Notes: generated by a model not told the origin, from the letters alone. DNA of 64,000 bases from an uncultured Porphyromonadaceae bacterium (GCA_947567425.1 CANOLV010000011.1:16399-80398); one strand, 5' to 3'; shown: positions 1 to 9,876, counted from the first letter of the stretch. Numbers and translations are program-made.

Positions 1-1200
1 GCCATAAAGGACTCCTATGCTGGTGAGCATCTGCCAAAGAGGCACGTCGTAAGGCAATCGGGTCATCATCACGATAGGCGAAGTGAACGGGATGATCGAA
101 CACCACACTCCGAGCTGTCCATTAGGATTCTCCATGCACGACTCCCCTATCAGCAACGCGAAGACGATGATCATCATCACCGGAGTGGTGAACTGCGCGG
201 TGTCGGACTGCTGGTCGACAGCCGAGCCGAATCCGGCAAACAACGCCGCGTAGAGAAGATAACCGCCGATAAAGTATATCACGAACATGCCCAGAAGCTG
301 AATCCAGTTGACAGACATGACCATCTGCAGAATCTTCACCATATCGGAATCGACCTTGGGCATCGCATCGACTCCCGCAGGCATTCCCGGAGCGACCACG
401 GACGATGTGTCAGGCACCAGACCGCAAAGACTCAATATAACCATTCCGGCACCTAAAAGCACGGCCCAGATGGCTATCTGTGTAAGTCCTACCAACGCCA
501 CACCGACAATCTTGCCCATCATCAGTTCTATCGGACGACAAGAACTTACGATCACCTCGACGATACGGTTGGTCTTGTCCTCGACCACGGATGCCATGAT
601 CATGGCACCGAACATAAGGACAAATACATATATTATGAACGCCAGCACGATTCCGACCACTGAGGCGAGCATTGTGGACGACACTTCGTTGTCCCACGTC
701 AGCGCATCCACATCGACCTCGATATGCGAGTCCTTGACCATCTGCTCAAACTCAGGTATGCCGTATGACTCAATCTTCTCCTGTGAAAGGCGTCCACCAA
801 GCACGTCCTCTATTTGGGTCATCAACGACATCCTCAATGCGTCGTCGGAATAGACCGGCACCTTCTTAGTCACCGCCACGTCGGCCGGGATAGTGATAAG
901 CGCATACGAATCGCCATAACGTTCGTGAAGCTCCTCGACCGGCTCTACCCTGTCAGTGGATATATATACGAAATGATAGTCCTCGGTATCTTCAAACGCC
1001 TGGGCAAATTTACCGGAACTATCGATTATAGTCACTGTCTCCGCTTCTTCGGAACTGTTGAACTGGGCCAACAATACCGGAACCACACCTATCAAGAGAA
1101 CCAAAAACGGCACCAGGATGGTGGATATTATAAATGACTTTTTAGCAACGATGGCATAATACTCACGCTGCATTACAAGGAATAGACGGTTATTATTCAT
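1..1200 (-). CDS. natB: ABC transporter permease, NatB/ABC-2 type (partial)
   Basis: I translated this minus-strand frame by hand from the ATG at 1200; it stays open to the window edge (about 400 codons), so the C-terminus is missing. Residues about 20-42 form one membrane segment. A soluble extracytoplasmic part of about 150 residues follows, then a cluster of hydrophobic segments starting near residue 175. This is the layout of ABC-2 family export permeases such as NatB. The start overlaps the end of the ATP-binding gene by 8 nt, so the two are translationally coupled and form one exporter in the inner membrane. The substrate (Na+, drug, lipid) cannot be told from the sequence. Confidence 0.85.
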   Translation of the reverse strand, partial: MNNNRLFLVMQREYYAIVAKKSFIISTILVPFLVLLIGVVPVLLAQFNSSEEAETVTIIDSSGKFAQAFEDTEDYHFVYISTDRVEPVEELHERYGDSYALITIPADVAVTKKVPVYSDDALRMSLMTQIEDVLGGRLSQEKIESYGIPEFEQMVKDSHIEVDVDALTWDNEVSSTMLASVVGIVLAFIIYVFVLMFGAMIMASVVEDKTNRIVEVIVSSCRPIELMMGKIVGVALVGLTQIAIWAVLLGAGMVILSLCGLVPDTSSVVAPGMPAGVDAMPKVDSDMVKILQMVMSVNWIQLLGMFVIYFIGGYLLYAALFAGFGSAVDQQSDTAQFTTPVMMIIVFALLIGESCMENPNGQLGVWCSIIPFTSPIVMMTRLPYDVPLWQMLTSIGVLYG

Positions 1201-2107
1201 GTTCTTTAGTGACTGTTTCAATAAATATTTCATGCATAGAGGGCAGTATCTCCTCAAATCCGAGGATAGAGTAACGTTCATTGAGGAACGCTATGGTGTC
1301 GCGCATCGTCACACCGGGAGCGAGAGCCACGACAGCGTCACATCCGCCCGCCATGTTGAGAGAAAGGCTGTTGATGGTGTACAGAGCATCGTTAGGAGCG
1401 AGCACAGGTTCAGCGATCGTGATTCTGAACAGGTTCTTCTTAAAGCGCTGCCTGATGCTGTAGACATCGCCCTGTAGCACCGCATGCGATCTGTCGATAA
1501 GTGTGATCTCCTTGCATATCTCCTCGACCGAAGCCATGTTGTGGGTTGAGAAGAGTATGGTGGCGCCTTCACTGTTAAGTTCAAGAATCTCGCGCTTCAA
1601 CTGCTCGACATTGACCGGATCGAATCCGGAAAAAGGTTCGTCGAAAATCAGCAATTTCGGACGATGGACCACAGTGGAGATAAACTGCACCTTCTGAGCC
1701 ATGCCTTTAGACAGAGCCTCAATCTTCTTGTTGGTCCACTCGGAAAGTCCAAGTTTGTCAATCCATGCTCGCGCCGCACTTCTCGCATCGCGTTTCGACA
1801 TTCCCTTCAGCCTACCGATAAACTCAATCTGGTCGATCACCTTCATCTTCTTATACAGGCCTCTCTCCTCAGGAAGATATCCCATGTGCATCACATCGGC
1901 GGGCGTGAGCGGACGGCCGTCCAGCAGCACCTCGCCCTCATCCTGATTGATTATCTGGTTCAGAATTCTTATGAGAGTGGTCTTACCGGCTCCGTTCGGG
2001 CCGAGAAGTCCGTATACTTCCCCCTCTCCGACATTTAACGACACATGGTCAAGAGCCGTATGCCGGTCGTAGCGCTTTACTACGTCTTTTACTTCAATCA
2101 AAGACAT
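1193..2107 (-). CDS. natA: ABC transporter ATP-binding protein, NatA type
   Basis: This is the 304-residue ATPase partner of the adjacent permease. It has Walker A (GPNGAGKTT), a slightly degenerate signature (LSKGM), Walker B followed by the catalytic Glu (LLIFDEPFSGFDP) and the H-loop (STHNM). The C-terminal about 80 residues resemble the DUF4162 region common to NatA-like exporters. It would power export by ATP hydrolysis at the inner face of the membrane. The upstream gene is prmA, 24 nt away, so prmA, natA and natB probably share a transcript. The ion or drug exported is not determined. Confidence 0.9.
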   Translation of the reverse strand: MSLIEVKDVVKRYDRHTALDHVSLNVGEGEVYGLLGPNGAGKTTLIRILNQIINQDEGEVLLDGRPLTPADVMHMGYLPEERGLYKKMKVIDQIEFIGRLKGMSKRDARSAARAWIDKLGLSEWTNKKIEALSKGMAQKVQFISTVVHRPKLLIFDEPFSGFDPVNVEQLKREILELNSEGATILFSTHNMASVEEICKEITLIDRSHAVLQGDVYSIRQRFKKNLFRITIAEPVLAPNDALYTINSLSLNMAGGCDAVVALAPGVTMRDTIAFLNERYSILGFEEILPSMHEIFIETVTKEHE

Positions 2108-2131
2108 ATAGATATACTGTGTTTAATGTTA

Positions 2132-2995
2132 TTACTCGGATATAGACACACTCTTGACAAGCTTCAGCGATGCCCAATCGTCAAGGACCACCACAGAGTC
2201 GTAGACCAGACGGAATTCGGAGGCCTTAGCCACTATGTCGGCCGCATCACGTTCATAGAACCCGCTCAGCAGCATTACGCCTCCGGGATTCAACGCTTCG
2301 GAATATGCCTCGATATCGTTCAATATGATATTCTTATTTATGTTAGCGAGCAGATAGTCGGATTTTCCCATTCCTTTCAGTGCGGAAGCATCGCCAAGAA
2401 CCACATCAATCTCACCGTGATGGTTCAATGCCACATTCTCAACGGCATTGACATGGGCGAATTCGTCAATTTCAATGGCTCTGACCGGAGAGGCCCCTCT
2501 CATTGCCGCAAGTATGGCGAGTATGCCGGTACCGGTACCCACGTCGACCAACGACCGCCCTTCCATAGGCAAGGACAGAAGCCATCGGAGCATCAAAGTA
2601 GTGGTCTGATGATGTCCGGTGCCGAAAGCCATCTTCGGGTCGATCACTATGTCATACGGAGCCTGAGGTATATCCGTGTGGAACGAACTGTGGATCACAC
2701 ACAGATCGTCCACTATTATCGGCTTAAAGTAGTTCTTTTCCCATTCGGCATTCCAGTCCTGCCCTTCGATCTCCTGCCAGCTTACCGACGCGTCGACCTC
2801 CTCGAAAGGGAACTGCACCATTACCTCCCGGATCACGGATTCGTCAAAGTCACCGGTTTTTACGTAAGCAGTCAGACCCTCCCGATCGGGCACGAAGCTT
2901 TCATAGCCGCGTTCACACAGCAATGCGGCGAAGACATCGGTCATCGTCTCGTCGCACGGGGTCAGATCGACCCTCACCTCCATATAGTTGTTCAT
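2132..2995 (-). CDS. prmA: Ribosomal protein L11 methyltransferase
   Basis: A 287-residue class I SAM-dependent methyltransferase. The SAM-binding loop is DVGTGTGILAI, preceded by the PrmA hallmark PKMAFGTGHH and followed by the LANINKNII motif that corresponds to the catalytic NPxx region of the family. PrmA trimethylates lysines and the N-terminus of ribosomal protein L11 in the cytoplasm; the modification is usually dispensable. The length matches Bacteroidota PrmA. A TAACTTTG -7 box lies just upstream at 3029-3036. Confidence 0.93.
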   Translation of the reverse strand: MNNYMEVRVDLTPCDETMTDVFAALLCERGYESFVPDREGLTAYVKTGDFDESVIREVMVQFPFEEVDASVSWQEIEGQDWNAEWEKNYFKPIIVDDLCVIHSSFHTDIPQAPYDIVIDPKMAFGTGHHQTTTLMLRWLLSLPMEGRSLVDVGTGTGILAILAAMRGASPVRAIEIDEFAHVNAVENVALNHHGEIDVVLGDASALKGMGKSDYLLANINKNIILNDIEAYSEALNPGGVMLLSGFYERDAADIVAKASEFRLVYDSVVVLDDWASLKLVKSVSISE

Positions 2996-3028
2996 AATTA
3001 GCTTATTAAGAGTGTATATAAATTCTTA

Positions 3029-3036
3029 CAAAGTTA
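3029..3036 (-). promoter_or_regulatory. Candidate -7 box for prmA-natAB
   Basis: The minus strand reads TAACTTTG, matching the Bacteroidota -7 consensus TAnnTTTG, 33 nt before the prmA start. No clear TTTG -33 element is visible at the usual distance, so this rests on the -7 box alone. Confidence 0.5.
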
Positions 3037-3055
3037 CGAAATCCGACGAATTAAT

Positions 3056-3113
3056 AAAAAAAGAATGCTGTGTCGACGAAACTTCTTTTCAGATCGCTAT
3101 CACGACACAGCAT
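3056..3113 (-). terminator. Rho-independent terminator after typA
   Basis: An 11-bp inverted repeat (ATGCTGTGTCG at 3065-3075 and its complement at 3103-3113) lies just past the typA stop. On the minus strand it is followed by a T7 tract (3056-3062), as expected for an intrinsic terminator of typA. The loop is long (27 nt). Confidence 0.75.
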
Positions 3114-3134
3114 CAATTCATTTATGGAGTGTTA

Positions 3135-4934
3135 TCACTGCTTGTTGGCACGTTTGCGCTCAATCTCGTCAAGTATGATCTTGCGCAGACGGAGATGATG
3201 CGGCGTCACCTCCACATATTCGTCTTCCTTGATATATTCGAGGGCTTCTTCAAGGCTGAAGACCACCGGCGGTATGATTCTGGCCTTGTCGTCGGCACCT
3301 GATGCACGCATGTTGGTAAGCTTTTTAGACTTGGTGACGTTCACTACGATGTCATTATCCTTGGCATTCTCGCCCACCACCTGTCCGGCATAGACCTCTT
3401 CCTGAGGGAAGATGAAGAATCGGCCACGGTCCTGAAGTTTATCGATAGCATAGGCATAGGCCGTACCGGCTTCCATAGCAATGAGCGATCCGTTGGTGCG
3501 ACGCTCTATGTCGCCCTTCCAAGGCTGGTACTCGAGGAAACGGTGGGCCATGATGGCTTCACCGGCCGATGCAGTCAGCACATTGTTGCGCAGACCGATG
3601 ATGCCTCGCGAGGGGATGTTGAATTCGATGTGCAGACGATCGTTCTGAGTGGTCATCGACACCATCTCGCCTTTACGGCGCGTCACCATGTCGATAATTT
3701 TGCTCGAATATTCTTCAGGCACATTTATAGTGAGCAACTCTACAGGCTCGCACTTCACTCCGTCAATCTCCTTTATAATGACCTGAGGCTGTCCGACCTG
3801 CAGTTCGTAACCTTCTCGACGCATCGTCTCGATAAGCACAGACAGGTGAAGCACACCACGGCCGAACACAGTCCAGACATCTTCATGGACAGCTTTTGAC
3901 ACACGCAGGGCGAGGTTTTTGTCAAGTTCATGCGTCAGTCGGTCGCCGATATGGCGTGAGGTGACAAACTTTCCGTCGCGTCCGAAGAAAGGCGAGTCGT
4001 TAATGGTAAAAGTCATCGACATGGTAGGTTCGTCGATGGCGATGCGGGGCAGCGGTTCGGGATTCTCGACAGCGGCCACGGTGTCGCCGATTTCAAATCC
4101 GTCGATACCTACAAGCGCACAGATATCGCCCGAAGCGACTTCCTGCACTCTCTTACGTCCCATGCCCTCAAACGTGTGCAACTCCTTGATACGCTGCTTC
4201 ACCACCGAACCGTCCTTCTTGCACAGAGCTATCTCCATGCCCTCGCGCAACGTTCCACGGTGTACCCTTCCTACGGCGATACGACCCACATAGTTGGAAT
4301 AGTCAAGCGAGGTTATCAGCATCTGCGCATCACCTTCAAGGGTCTGCGGAGCCGGAATATGTTCGATTATTGCGTCAAGTGCAGGCAGAATATTGTCGGT
4401 AGGCTTGTTCCAATCGGTCGACATCCATCCCTGCTTGGCCGATCCATAGACAGTCGGGAAGTCGAGCTGGTCCTCTGTGGCATCCAAGTTGAACATGAGG
4501 TCAAACACCATCTCCTGCACCTCGTCGGGGCGGCAGTTGGGCTTATCGACCTTATTGATGACCACCACGGGTTTCAATCCCATCTGTATGGCCTTCTGAA
4601 GCACGAATCGGGTCTGAGGCATAGGGCCTTCGAAAGCGTCAACCAGCAACAGACATCCGTCGGCCATGTTGAGCACACGCTCAACCTCGCCGCCGAAGTC
4701 GGCGTGTCCCGGAGTGTCTATAATGTTGATTTTATAGCCTTTATAGTTTATCGAAACATTTTTAGAAAGGATCGTTATGCCACGTTCACGCTCCAAATCA
4801 TTATTGTCAAGAATTAATTCACCGGTGCTCTGATTTTCGCGGAACAGATTTCCGGCGAGGAGCATTTTATCGACCAAAGTAGTCTTGCCATGGTCGACGT
4901 GAGCGATAATGGCGATGTTTCTAATGTTCTGCAT
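3135..4934 (-). CDS. typA: Ribosome-associated GTPase TypA/BipA
   Basis: A 599-residue translational GTPase of normal length. It has G1 (AHVDHGKTT), G3 ([16 protein letters not shown]) and G4 (NKVDKP) near the N-terminus, then the EF-G-like domains and the BipA C-terminal domain ending in a basic tail. BipA binds 70S ribosomes and helps ribosome assembly and adaptation to cold and stress. The gene stands alone between a terminator and a candidate promoter (-7 box TAATTTTG at 4959-4966). Confidence 0.95.
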   Translation of the reverse strand: MQNIRNIAIIAHVDHGKTTLVDKMLLAGNLFRENQSTGELILDNNDLERERGITILSKNVSINYKGYKINIIDTPGHADFGGEVERVLNMADGCLLLVDAFEGPMPQTRFVLQKAIQMGLKPVVVINKVDKPNCRPDEVQEMVFDLMFNLDATEDQLDFPTVYGSAKQGWMSTDWNKPTDNILPALDAIIEHIPAPQTLEGDAQMLITSLDYSNYVGRIAVGRVHRGTLREGMEIALCKKDGSVVKQRIKELHTFEGMGRKRVQEVASGDICALVGIDGFEIGDTVAAVENPEPLPRIAIDEPTMSMTFTINDSPFFGRDGKFVTSRHIGDRLTHELDKNLALRVSKAVHEDVWTVFGRGVLHLSVLIETMRREGYELQVGQPQVIIKEIDGVKCEPVELLTINVPEEYSSKIIDMVTRRKGEMVSMTTQNDRLHIEFNIPSRGIIGLRNNVLTASAGEAIMAHRFLEYQPWKGDIERRTNGSLIAMEAGTAYAYAIDKLQDRGRFFIFPQEEVYAGQVVGENAKDNDIVVNVTKSKKLTNMRASGADDKARIIPPVVFSLEEALEYIKEDEYVEVTPHHLRLRKIILDEIERKRANKQ

Positions 4935-4958
4935 ATACTTATTTTCCTATTTCGGCTA

Positions 4959-4966
4959 CAAAATTA
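4959..4966 (-). promoter_or_regulatory. Candidate -7 box for typA
   Basis: The minus strand reads TAATTTTG, 24 nt upstream of the typA start and matching TAnnTTTG. A TTGG element at 4986-4989 (minus strand) is near the expected -33 distance and lies inside the hairpin that ends the upstream gene. Confidence 0.5.
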
Positions 4967-4979
4967 CTATGTTATTAAA

Positions 4980-5029
4980 CATATTCCAAGCCTCACTGCG
5001 AAAAAATTCACGGTGAGGCTTGGAATATG
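4980..5029 (-). terminator. Long hairpin after the TPR protease gene
   Basis: A perfect 17-bp inverted repeat (4980-4996 with 5013-5029) with a 16-nt loop follows the protease gene. On the minus strand the bases after it are only moderately T-rich, so it is a candidate terminator or transcript-end stabiliser. Confidence 0.6.
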
Positions 5030-5060
5030 GGTCTGTGAAGTCTGCTAAAAAGACTGTCAA

Positions 5061-6698
5061 TTAAGGAATGGCATTGTACAGCTCCTGGATGGCTCCGCGA
5101 AGCTCTTCGCTCTCAGTCAGAGAGTATGCCTTTCTTAAATCGGCATTGGCCGACGAATATTGCTCCATCGCGGCCGAACAGAGCGCACGGAAATAATATA
5201 CCATGGCACTCTCTTTAAACTCGTCGTATTTCAGGATATAGTCCAGATCCTTGCGAGCATCGCCGTAGTTCTCCTGACCGATATATATCTTGGCACGCAG
5301 GAAGAATATCTCCGGCTGGCTTTTATCAAGATTAAGAGCCTGTGTGATGTCCTGAAGGGCTTTCTTATACTCTTTCTGATCGTGGTAGAGCAGACAGCGG
5401 TTCTTATAGGCCGTGGCGCTGTTGGGGTGCGACTTTATGGCTTCGGAGAAATATGTCATGGCTTCAGCATTATTGTCCTTGACATATTCTATTATACCGA
5501 GAGCGTTCAAAGCATCCTCGTCCTCCGAATCAGCCTCAAGTATCTCGTTGAATATGGCCGAAGCATTGTCCAGCTCGCCCTCATGCATCCATGCATAGCC
5601 ATAATTCTTCTGGTAGCTGTCCATGTCGAAGTTGAGCTTCTTGCGGCTTTGGGCTATATTGATCTCCTCGAAACGCCATCCGCGTCCATCGCCGTTGACC
5701 AGATCGATGCCTTTAAGCTTCTTGTGGTTCTTTATTGCGGGGAAATACATCTTGAACTTTACGGTCGAAGCCAATGGAACCGATGTGCTGTTGGAACGGC
5801 TGTCGCCCAATGTGCTCGATGTCACGTAATACTTCTTGTTGCGCACACGGTCGCGGATATAGAATCCGTCATTTTTCTTGTCTACCTCGCACCATAGCGG
5901 GCTGTCGGCATTAAGCATGTCAAGATTCGTGTAGGAAAAGTATCCTATAGTGGCATCTTTTCTGAATTCAAGAGCATTCAGGCGGACATTGGGATTATTG
6001 ACAGCGGGAGCGTTTATAATTACAAAACCGTCCTGCTGGTTGAACTTCTTATTTGATTTTGCAAAGTCGTTCTTCTTTATTCCGTCGAGCGTCTCCTTGT
6101 CAAGACGGACACCGAAATTAAGATTTTGTCCGGTCTTGCTTACGAAAGTGGCCACGGCAAGAACCTCGCCTTTATCATTGAGTATGGCACTGCCGCTGCT
6201 TCCGGGAGAAATCGGAGCCGTCACCTGCAGGATCGGGCCGTGGGAATCTTCACGCAGAGCCGAGACGCTTCCTTCGGAAAAAGTCTGTTCCAGTCCGAGA
6301 GGCGCACTGATATTGTAGACCTTGTCGCCCTGCACAGGCTGTTCGGCGGCAAAAGTCAGATACTTGAACTTGCGCTGACCCGGATTCTTAAGCCTGAACT
6401 TGACAATATCCTTCTTCTTGTCGGAAGCGAGCACTGTCTCTATCTCATATTCGACACTGTCCGAAGTATTGACCATGGCCTTTGTGGCATTGTCCAGGAC
6501 ATGGAAATTGGTGACACCGGTGCCATTCTCATCGATGAAGAATCCTGAACCGCTTCCAGAGGGAGCGCCATACTCGTCATAAGTATAGATAGTCACTGTG
6601 GCCTCCTTCGTGTCACTTACAATGTCCTGCACACTACGCTGACATCCGGCCGTAATCAGGGCAAGCGTACAGATAAAAATGCAAACGAGCTGTTTCAT
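5061..6698 (-). CDS. Lipoprotein trypsin-like serine protease with TPR repeats
   Basis: I place the start at the ATG at 6698, because it begins a lipoprotein signal peptide (MKQLVCIF..., lipobox ITAGC, Cys19); a longer frame upstream is not needed. The product is about 545 residues. Residues about 30-235 form a DegP/HtrA-like protease domain with His66 (NFHVLDN), Asp97 (DIVKF) and Ser168 in GSSGS. A middle region of unknown fold follows, then three or more TPR units in the last about 170 residues. It should sit on the periplasmic side of an envelope membrane, with TPRs as a protein-binding platform. No PDZ domain is visible. The natural substrate is unknown. Confidence 0.8.
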   Translation of the reverse strand: MKQLVCIFICTLALITAGCQRSVQDIVSDTKEATVTIYTYDEYGAPSGSGSGFFIDENGTGVTNFHVLDNATKAMVNTSDSVEYEIETVLASDKKKDIVKFRLKNPGQRKFKYLTFAAEQPVQGDKVYNISAPLGLEQTFSEGSVSALREDSHGPILQVTAPISPGSSGSAILNDKGEVLAVATFVSKTGQNLNFGVRLDKETLDGIKKNDFAKSNKKFNQQDGFVIINAPAVNNPNVRLNALEFRKDATIGYFSYTNLDMLNADSPLWCEVDKKNDGFYIRDRVRNKKYYVTSSTLGDSRSNSTSVPLASTVKFKMYFPAIKNHKKLKGIDLVNGDGRGWRFEEINIAQSRKKLNFDMDSYQKNYGYAWMHEGELDNASAIFNEILEADSEDEDALNALGIIEYVKDNNAEAMTYFSEAIKSHPNSATAYKNRCLLYHDQKEYKKALQDITQALNLDKSQPEIFFLRAKIYIGQENYGDARKDLDYILKYDEFKESAMVYYFRALCSAAMEQYSSANADLRKAYSLTESEELRGAIQELYNAIP

Positions 6699-6752
6699 GC
6701 GTAAATTAAGAGTTAAACTGTAGAGTTTTTGTTTGTAATAATTGCTATTCGG

Positions 6753-6760
6753 CAAATATA
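6753..6760 (-). promoter_or_regulatory. Candidate -7 box for the TPR protease
   Basis: The minus strand reads TATATTTG about 55 nt upstream of the chosen start at 6698. Its position supports the internal start, because the longer reading frame would begin upstream of the likely transcript start. Confidence 0.5.
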
Positions 6761-6829
6761 GCCATTTATTTGCAAATATTAGCAAAATTTCACTCATTTT
6801 TTATCAGCGATATTTTTCCGCCTCCCGAC

Positions 6830-8992
6830 TCAGTCAAGTGGCTGAGGGAGAGGCTGAGGCAGATTCTGATCAGCCGACTTTATACCGTCGCGCTCAAGGA
6901 GTGCATCGATCGTCGGTTCCTGGCCACGGAATCTCTTATAAAGTTCCATCGGATGTTCAGTGCCGCCACGTTCGAGCACGTTCTTTCGGAACGAATCGGC
7001 AGTGGCCTTGTCGAAAAGTCCGTTCTTCAAAAACATCGAGAAAGCATCGGCATCAAGCACCTCGGCCCATTTGTAGCTATAATAGCCGGCGGCATAACCG
7101 CCAGAGAATATATGGCTGAAAGTAGGACACACCATTGTGCCTTCGACATCGGGGAACATCGACACGGCCTCCATGGCCTTGCGCTCAAAAGCCACAGGGT
7201 CGGCCACCTTGTCGGTGGTCGAGTGCCAGGCCATGTCCACCAGGCCGAATCCCAACTGCCTCAGACACGCATAGCCGGCACCGTATTGGGAAGTATTGAC
7301 GATCTTGTCCACAAGATGAGCGGGAATAGCCTCGCCGGTCTGATAGTGACGGGCGAAACCGTCGAGAAACTCCTGCTGGGTAAGATAGTTCTCATTGAAC
7401 TGAGAGGGAAGTTCCACGAAATCGCGATATACGTTGGTACCCGACAAAGACATATACTTCGTGGAGGCGAGCAGGCCGTGCAGACCATGTCCGAACTCGT
7501 GAAGGAACGTCTCCACCTCGTACGGGGTAAGCAACGAAGGCTTGGAGCCGGTCGGCTTTGTGAAATTCATAACAATGGTCACATGCGGAGCCACCTTGGA
7601 TCCCGACTCGTCGATATACTCCTCACGGAAATTGGTCATCCATGCCCCCGGACGCTTTGAAGCACGCGGAAAGAAGTCCGTGTAGATTATACCTATAAAC
7701 TTTCCGTCGGCCTCCTTGACCTCGTAGGCCTTTACGTCGGGGTGATACACCTCTATTGACGGATTATGTTCAAAGCGAAGTCCATATAGTCGGGTAGCCA
7801 GACCGAACACGCCGTCAATGACATTGTTCAGCTCGAAATACGGACGCAACTCCTCCTCGTCATATTCATATTTAGCCTCTTTGAGCTTATTCGAATAATA
7901 GCTGTAGTCCCATGCATTCAGCTTCACCGGATGTCCTTCAAGCTTAGAGGCATAGGCCTCAATCTCCTCAAACTCCTTTCGTTGAGCCGGCCGGTAGGCC
8001 TCAGTCAGCTGATCGAGCAGGCTATTGACATTGGCCGGGGTCTCCGCCATAGTCTTTTCCAATGCATACTCCGCATAGGTGGCCTTGCCGAAAAGATTGG
8101 CTATCTGACGCCTGGTGTCGGCAATGTCGGCCATTAGCCCGACATTTGAATATTCTCCGCCGGTGTTACGGCTGTTGTACATACGATAGAACTTTTCCCT
8201 GAGATCAGACCTTGAACTGTATTTCATAAAGGCCATGTAGGTGGGCTGTGCAAGAGTGAACAGATACTCCCCTTCACGGCCTTTCTCCTTCGCGGCCTGG
8301 GCGGCGGCCTCCACAGAACTTTCGGGCAGTCCGGCCAGATCGTCGGAGCCAAGCCAGATCTCGTATGTGTTCATCTCCTTAAGCACATTCTGTCCGAAAC
8401 GGGTGGTCATGTCCGAGAGGCTGGCGGAAAGCTCCCTGTACTTGTCGCGGCGTTCACCTTTCAGATCGGCACCGCTACGGGCGAACGAATCGTAGGTGCG
8501 CTGAAGTAGCATGGCATCCTCGGCATCCAAACTGAGCGACTTTCGGGAATCATACACCGTCTTTATCCTGCGCCACAAGCCCTCGTTAAGGGATATGCCC
8601 GTGCTGTGCCGCGACAATTTCGGCGACACCCGAAGCGAAATCTCCATAAGATCGTCGTCGCTATCGGCGGACAACAATGGATAGAATGTGCTCAGCACTC
8701 GGTTAAGATCCTGCCCGGTACGTTCAAGAGCTACTATAGTGTTCTCGAATGTAGGGGCTTCCGGATTGCTGACAATAGCATCAATCTCACGGTTCTGGAT
8801 CTGCATACCCCGGTCAATGGCTTCCTCATAGTGGGAATGGCACACTTGACTGAAAGGTATCGTACCATAAATAGTCGAGTATTCGGTTAAAAACGGATTC
8901 TTCTCCACGGAAGATGGTGCGGTCTGTGCCTGTGTCATAATTGCAGATAATGTCAGAAATGCCAATAATGCTTTTCTCATCTTAATTTTCAA
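6830..8992 (-). CDS. dcp: M3 family peptidyl-dipeptidase, exported
   Basis: A 720-residue thimet-oligopeptidase-family zinc metallopeptidase. The motif HEFGHGLHG near residue 500 gives the two zinc-binding His and the catalytic Glu. An N-terminal signal peptide (KALLAFLTLSAIMTQAQ) indicates export to the periplasm, as is usual for Bacteroidota Dcp. It removes dipeptides from the C-terminus of oligopeptides. Starts at residue 1 and at Met5 are both possible. The C-terminus carries a short Pro/Gln repeat (LPQPLPQPLD). It is a single gene with two candidate -7 boxes upstream. Confidence 0.92.
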   Translation of the reverse strand: MKIKMRKALLAFLTLSAIMTQAQTAPSSVEKNPFLTEYSTIYGTIPFSQVCHSHYEEAIDRGMQIQNREIDAIVSNPEAPTFENTIVALERTGQDLNRVLSTFYPLLSADSDDDLMEISLRVSPKLSRHSTGISLNEGLWRRIKTVYDSRKSLSLDAEDAMLLQRTYDSFARSGADLKGERRDKYRELSASLSDMTTRFGQNVLKEMNTYEIWLGSDDLAGLPESSVEAAAQAAKEKGREGEYLFTLAQPTYMAFMKYSSRSDLREKFYRMYNSRNTGGEYSNVGLMADIADTRRQIANLFGKATYAEYALEKTMAETPANVNSLLDQLTEAYRPAQRKEFEEIEAYASKLEGHPVKLNAWDYSYYSNKLKEAKYEYDEEELRPYFELNNVIDGVFGLATRLYGLRFEHNPSIEVYHPDVKAYEVKEADGKFIGIIYTDFFPRASKRPGAWMTNFREEYIDESGSKVAPHVTIVMNFTKPTGSKPSLLTPYEVETFLHEFGHGLHGLLASTKYMSLSGTNVYRDFVELPSQFNENYLTQQEFLDGFARHYQTGEAIPAHLVDKIVNTSQYGAGYACLRQLGFGLVDMAWHSTTDKVADPVAFERKAMEAVSMFPDVEGTMVCPTFSHIFSGGYAAGYYSYKWAEVLDADAFSMFLKNGLFDKATADSFRKNVLERGGTEHPMELYKRFRGQEPTIDALLERDGIKSADQNLPQPLPQPLD

Positions 8993-9017
8993 ATAAAAAA
9001 ATGCGGTTATTAATCTG

Positions 9018-9047
9018 CAAATATACAGACTAATAATCGCAAATATA
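9018..9047 (-). promoter_or_regulatory. Two candidate -7 boxes for dcp
   Basis: On the minus strand TATATTTG occurs at 9018-9025 and again at 9040-9047, upstream of the dcp start at 8992. Both match TAnnTTTG; which one is used cannot be told. Confidence 0.45.
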
Positions 9048-9087
9048 TCTTTAATACAAATTTTAACGCAGACCGTCCGCGCAGAAA

Positions 9088-9381
9088 TCAGCGCCGGAAA
9101 AGCCGATAGACCCTCTGGACCTGTTTAAACACCTGAAATGCCAGAACGCCATAGTCGATGTAAGAGAATCCGCTGAACATCTTTCTCGCCATCGACGAAC
9201 TCATAAGGCCCTGAGTGGTATTGCCCACGAGCTGCGATGTCTGTGAGAGGAGCCTCTCCTTCTCAATCTCCATCTTGACATGGTTTATGGCCCGTCGATA
9301 CCTGATATCCTCAAGAGTCAGACCTTTCCACTGACGGGAGTCCTCGCAAATGCTTGCAGGGGGTAATTTATTAGATGCCAT
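9088..9381 (-). CDS. Small hypothetical protein
   Basis: A 97-residue basic protein that I do not recognise. It contains a central amphipathic region and an Arg-rich C-terminus (VYRLFRR), with no signal peptide or clear membrane segment. It follows the holin-fold membrane protein gene by 2 nt, so the two are almost certainly co-expressed. The context (YqjE-like protein, YtxH proteins) suggests an envelope or stress-related accessory, but this is inference only. Confidence 0.65.
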   Translation of the reverse strand: MASNKLPPASICEDSRQWKGLTLEDIRYRRAINHVKMEIEKERLLSQTSQLVGNTTQGLMSSSMARKMFSGFSYIDYGVLAFQVFKQVQRVYRLFRR

Positions 9382-9383
9382 AG

Positions 9384-9755
9384 TCAGTCTTTTTTATTAG
9401 TTGCACCAACGGGTTCGTCAAGGAACAGCCTCGACAGGAAACGCGCTATCGGATCGACAAAAAGCTGCTTGTTGAACAGCACGGCCACGACCCCCAGCAC
9501 TATATAGACACCACCCATTATTATGAACGACCACATTATGGGCAATACCTCGCCAAGGAGGAACACCAGCCCCATGGATATGAAGAAAAACGCTATCAGC
9601 GCGAGCATGGAGAGCACACCCACCAACGCACCTTTCGACATGAGGATGGTCATCTTCTCGGTGGAGAGCAACCGAATGTTCTCAGCATATAATTTCAGGA
9701 ATTCAACTGCACTTTTCCAAGATGCTTTCAACTCCTCATTGTTTTGGTTAGTCAT
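9384..9755 (-). CDS. Phage holin superfamily III / YqjE-like membrane protein
   Basis: A 123-residue protein with two adjacent membrane segments (about residues 45-70 and 75-98) after an amphipathic N-terminus. This fits the PF07332 YqjE-like family of chromosomal inner-membrane proteins. Despite the family name this is a housekeeping protein, not a lysis gene; in enterobacteria its relatives sit with YqjD/ElaB-type ribosome-anchoring proteins. It precedes the 97-residue unknown by 2 nt and follows two YtxH genes. Confidence 0.75.
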   Translation of the reverse strand: MTNQNNEELKASWKSAVEFLKLYAENIRLLSTEKMTILMSKGALVGVLSMLALIAFFFISMGLVFLLGEVLPIMWSFIIMGGVYIVLGVVAVLFNKQLFVDPIARFLSRLFLDEPVGATNKKD

Positions 9756-9808
9756 TCTCTTTTAAATAAACAGTGTAAAACGCAATAACGGCTATGCCTC
9801 GGTAACCG

Positions 9809-9844
9809 CCACATGTGCAGGCATCCGACAGCCTGCACATGTGG
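9809..9844. terminator. Strong hairpin between the YtxH pair and the holin-fold gene
   Basis: A perfect 14-bp inverted repeat (CCACATGTGCAGGC at 9809-9822 with 9831-9844) and an 8-nt loop lie between the two gene pairs. There is no T-tract on either side, so it may be a Rho-dependent terminator or an mRNA-stabilising hairpin. Confidence 0.5.
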
Positions 9845-9876
9845 GGAAATATGTTCTGTAGCGACGACGGCGCAGA

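Noticed and set aside
2045-3001. Long rightward open frame opposite prmA
   Set aside because: It lies wholly antisense to prmA, which has clear family motifs; the translated sequence shows no domain character.
4176-4817. Rightward open frame opposite typA
   Set aside because: Antisense shadow of a conserved GTPase gene; His/Arg-rich composition without motifs.
9384-9755. Prophage holin at 9.4 kb
   Set aside because: The holin-superfamily name is misleading: the protein is a YqjE-like chromosomal family with no phage genes around it.
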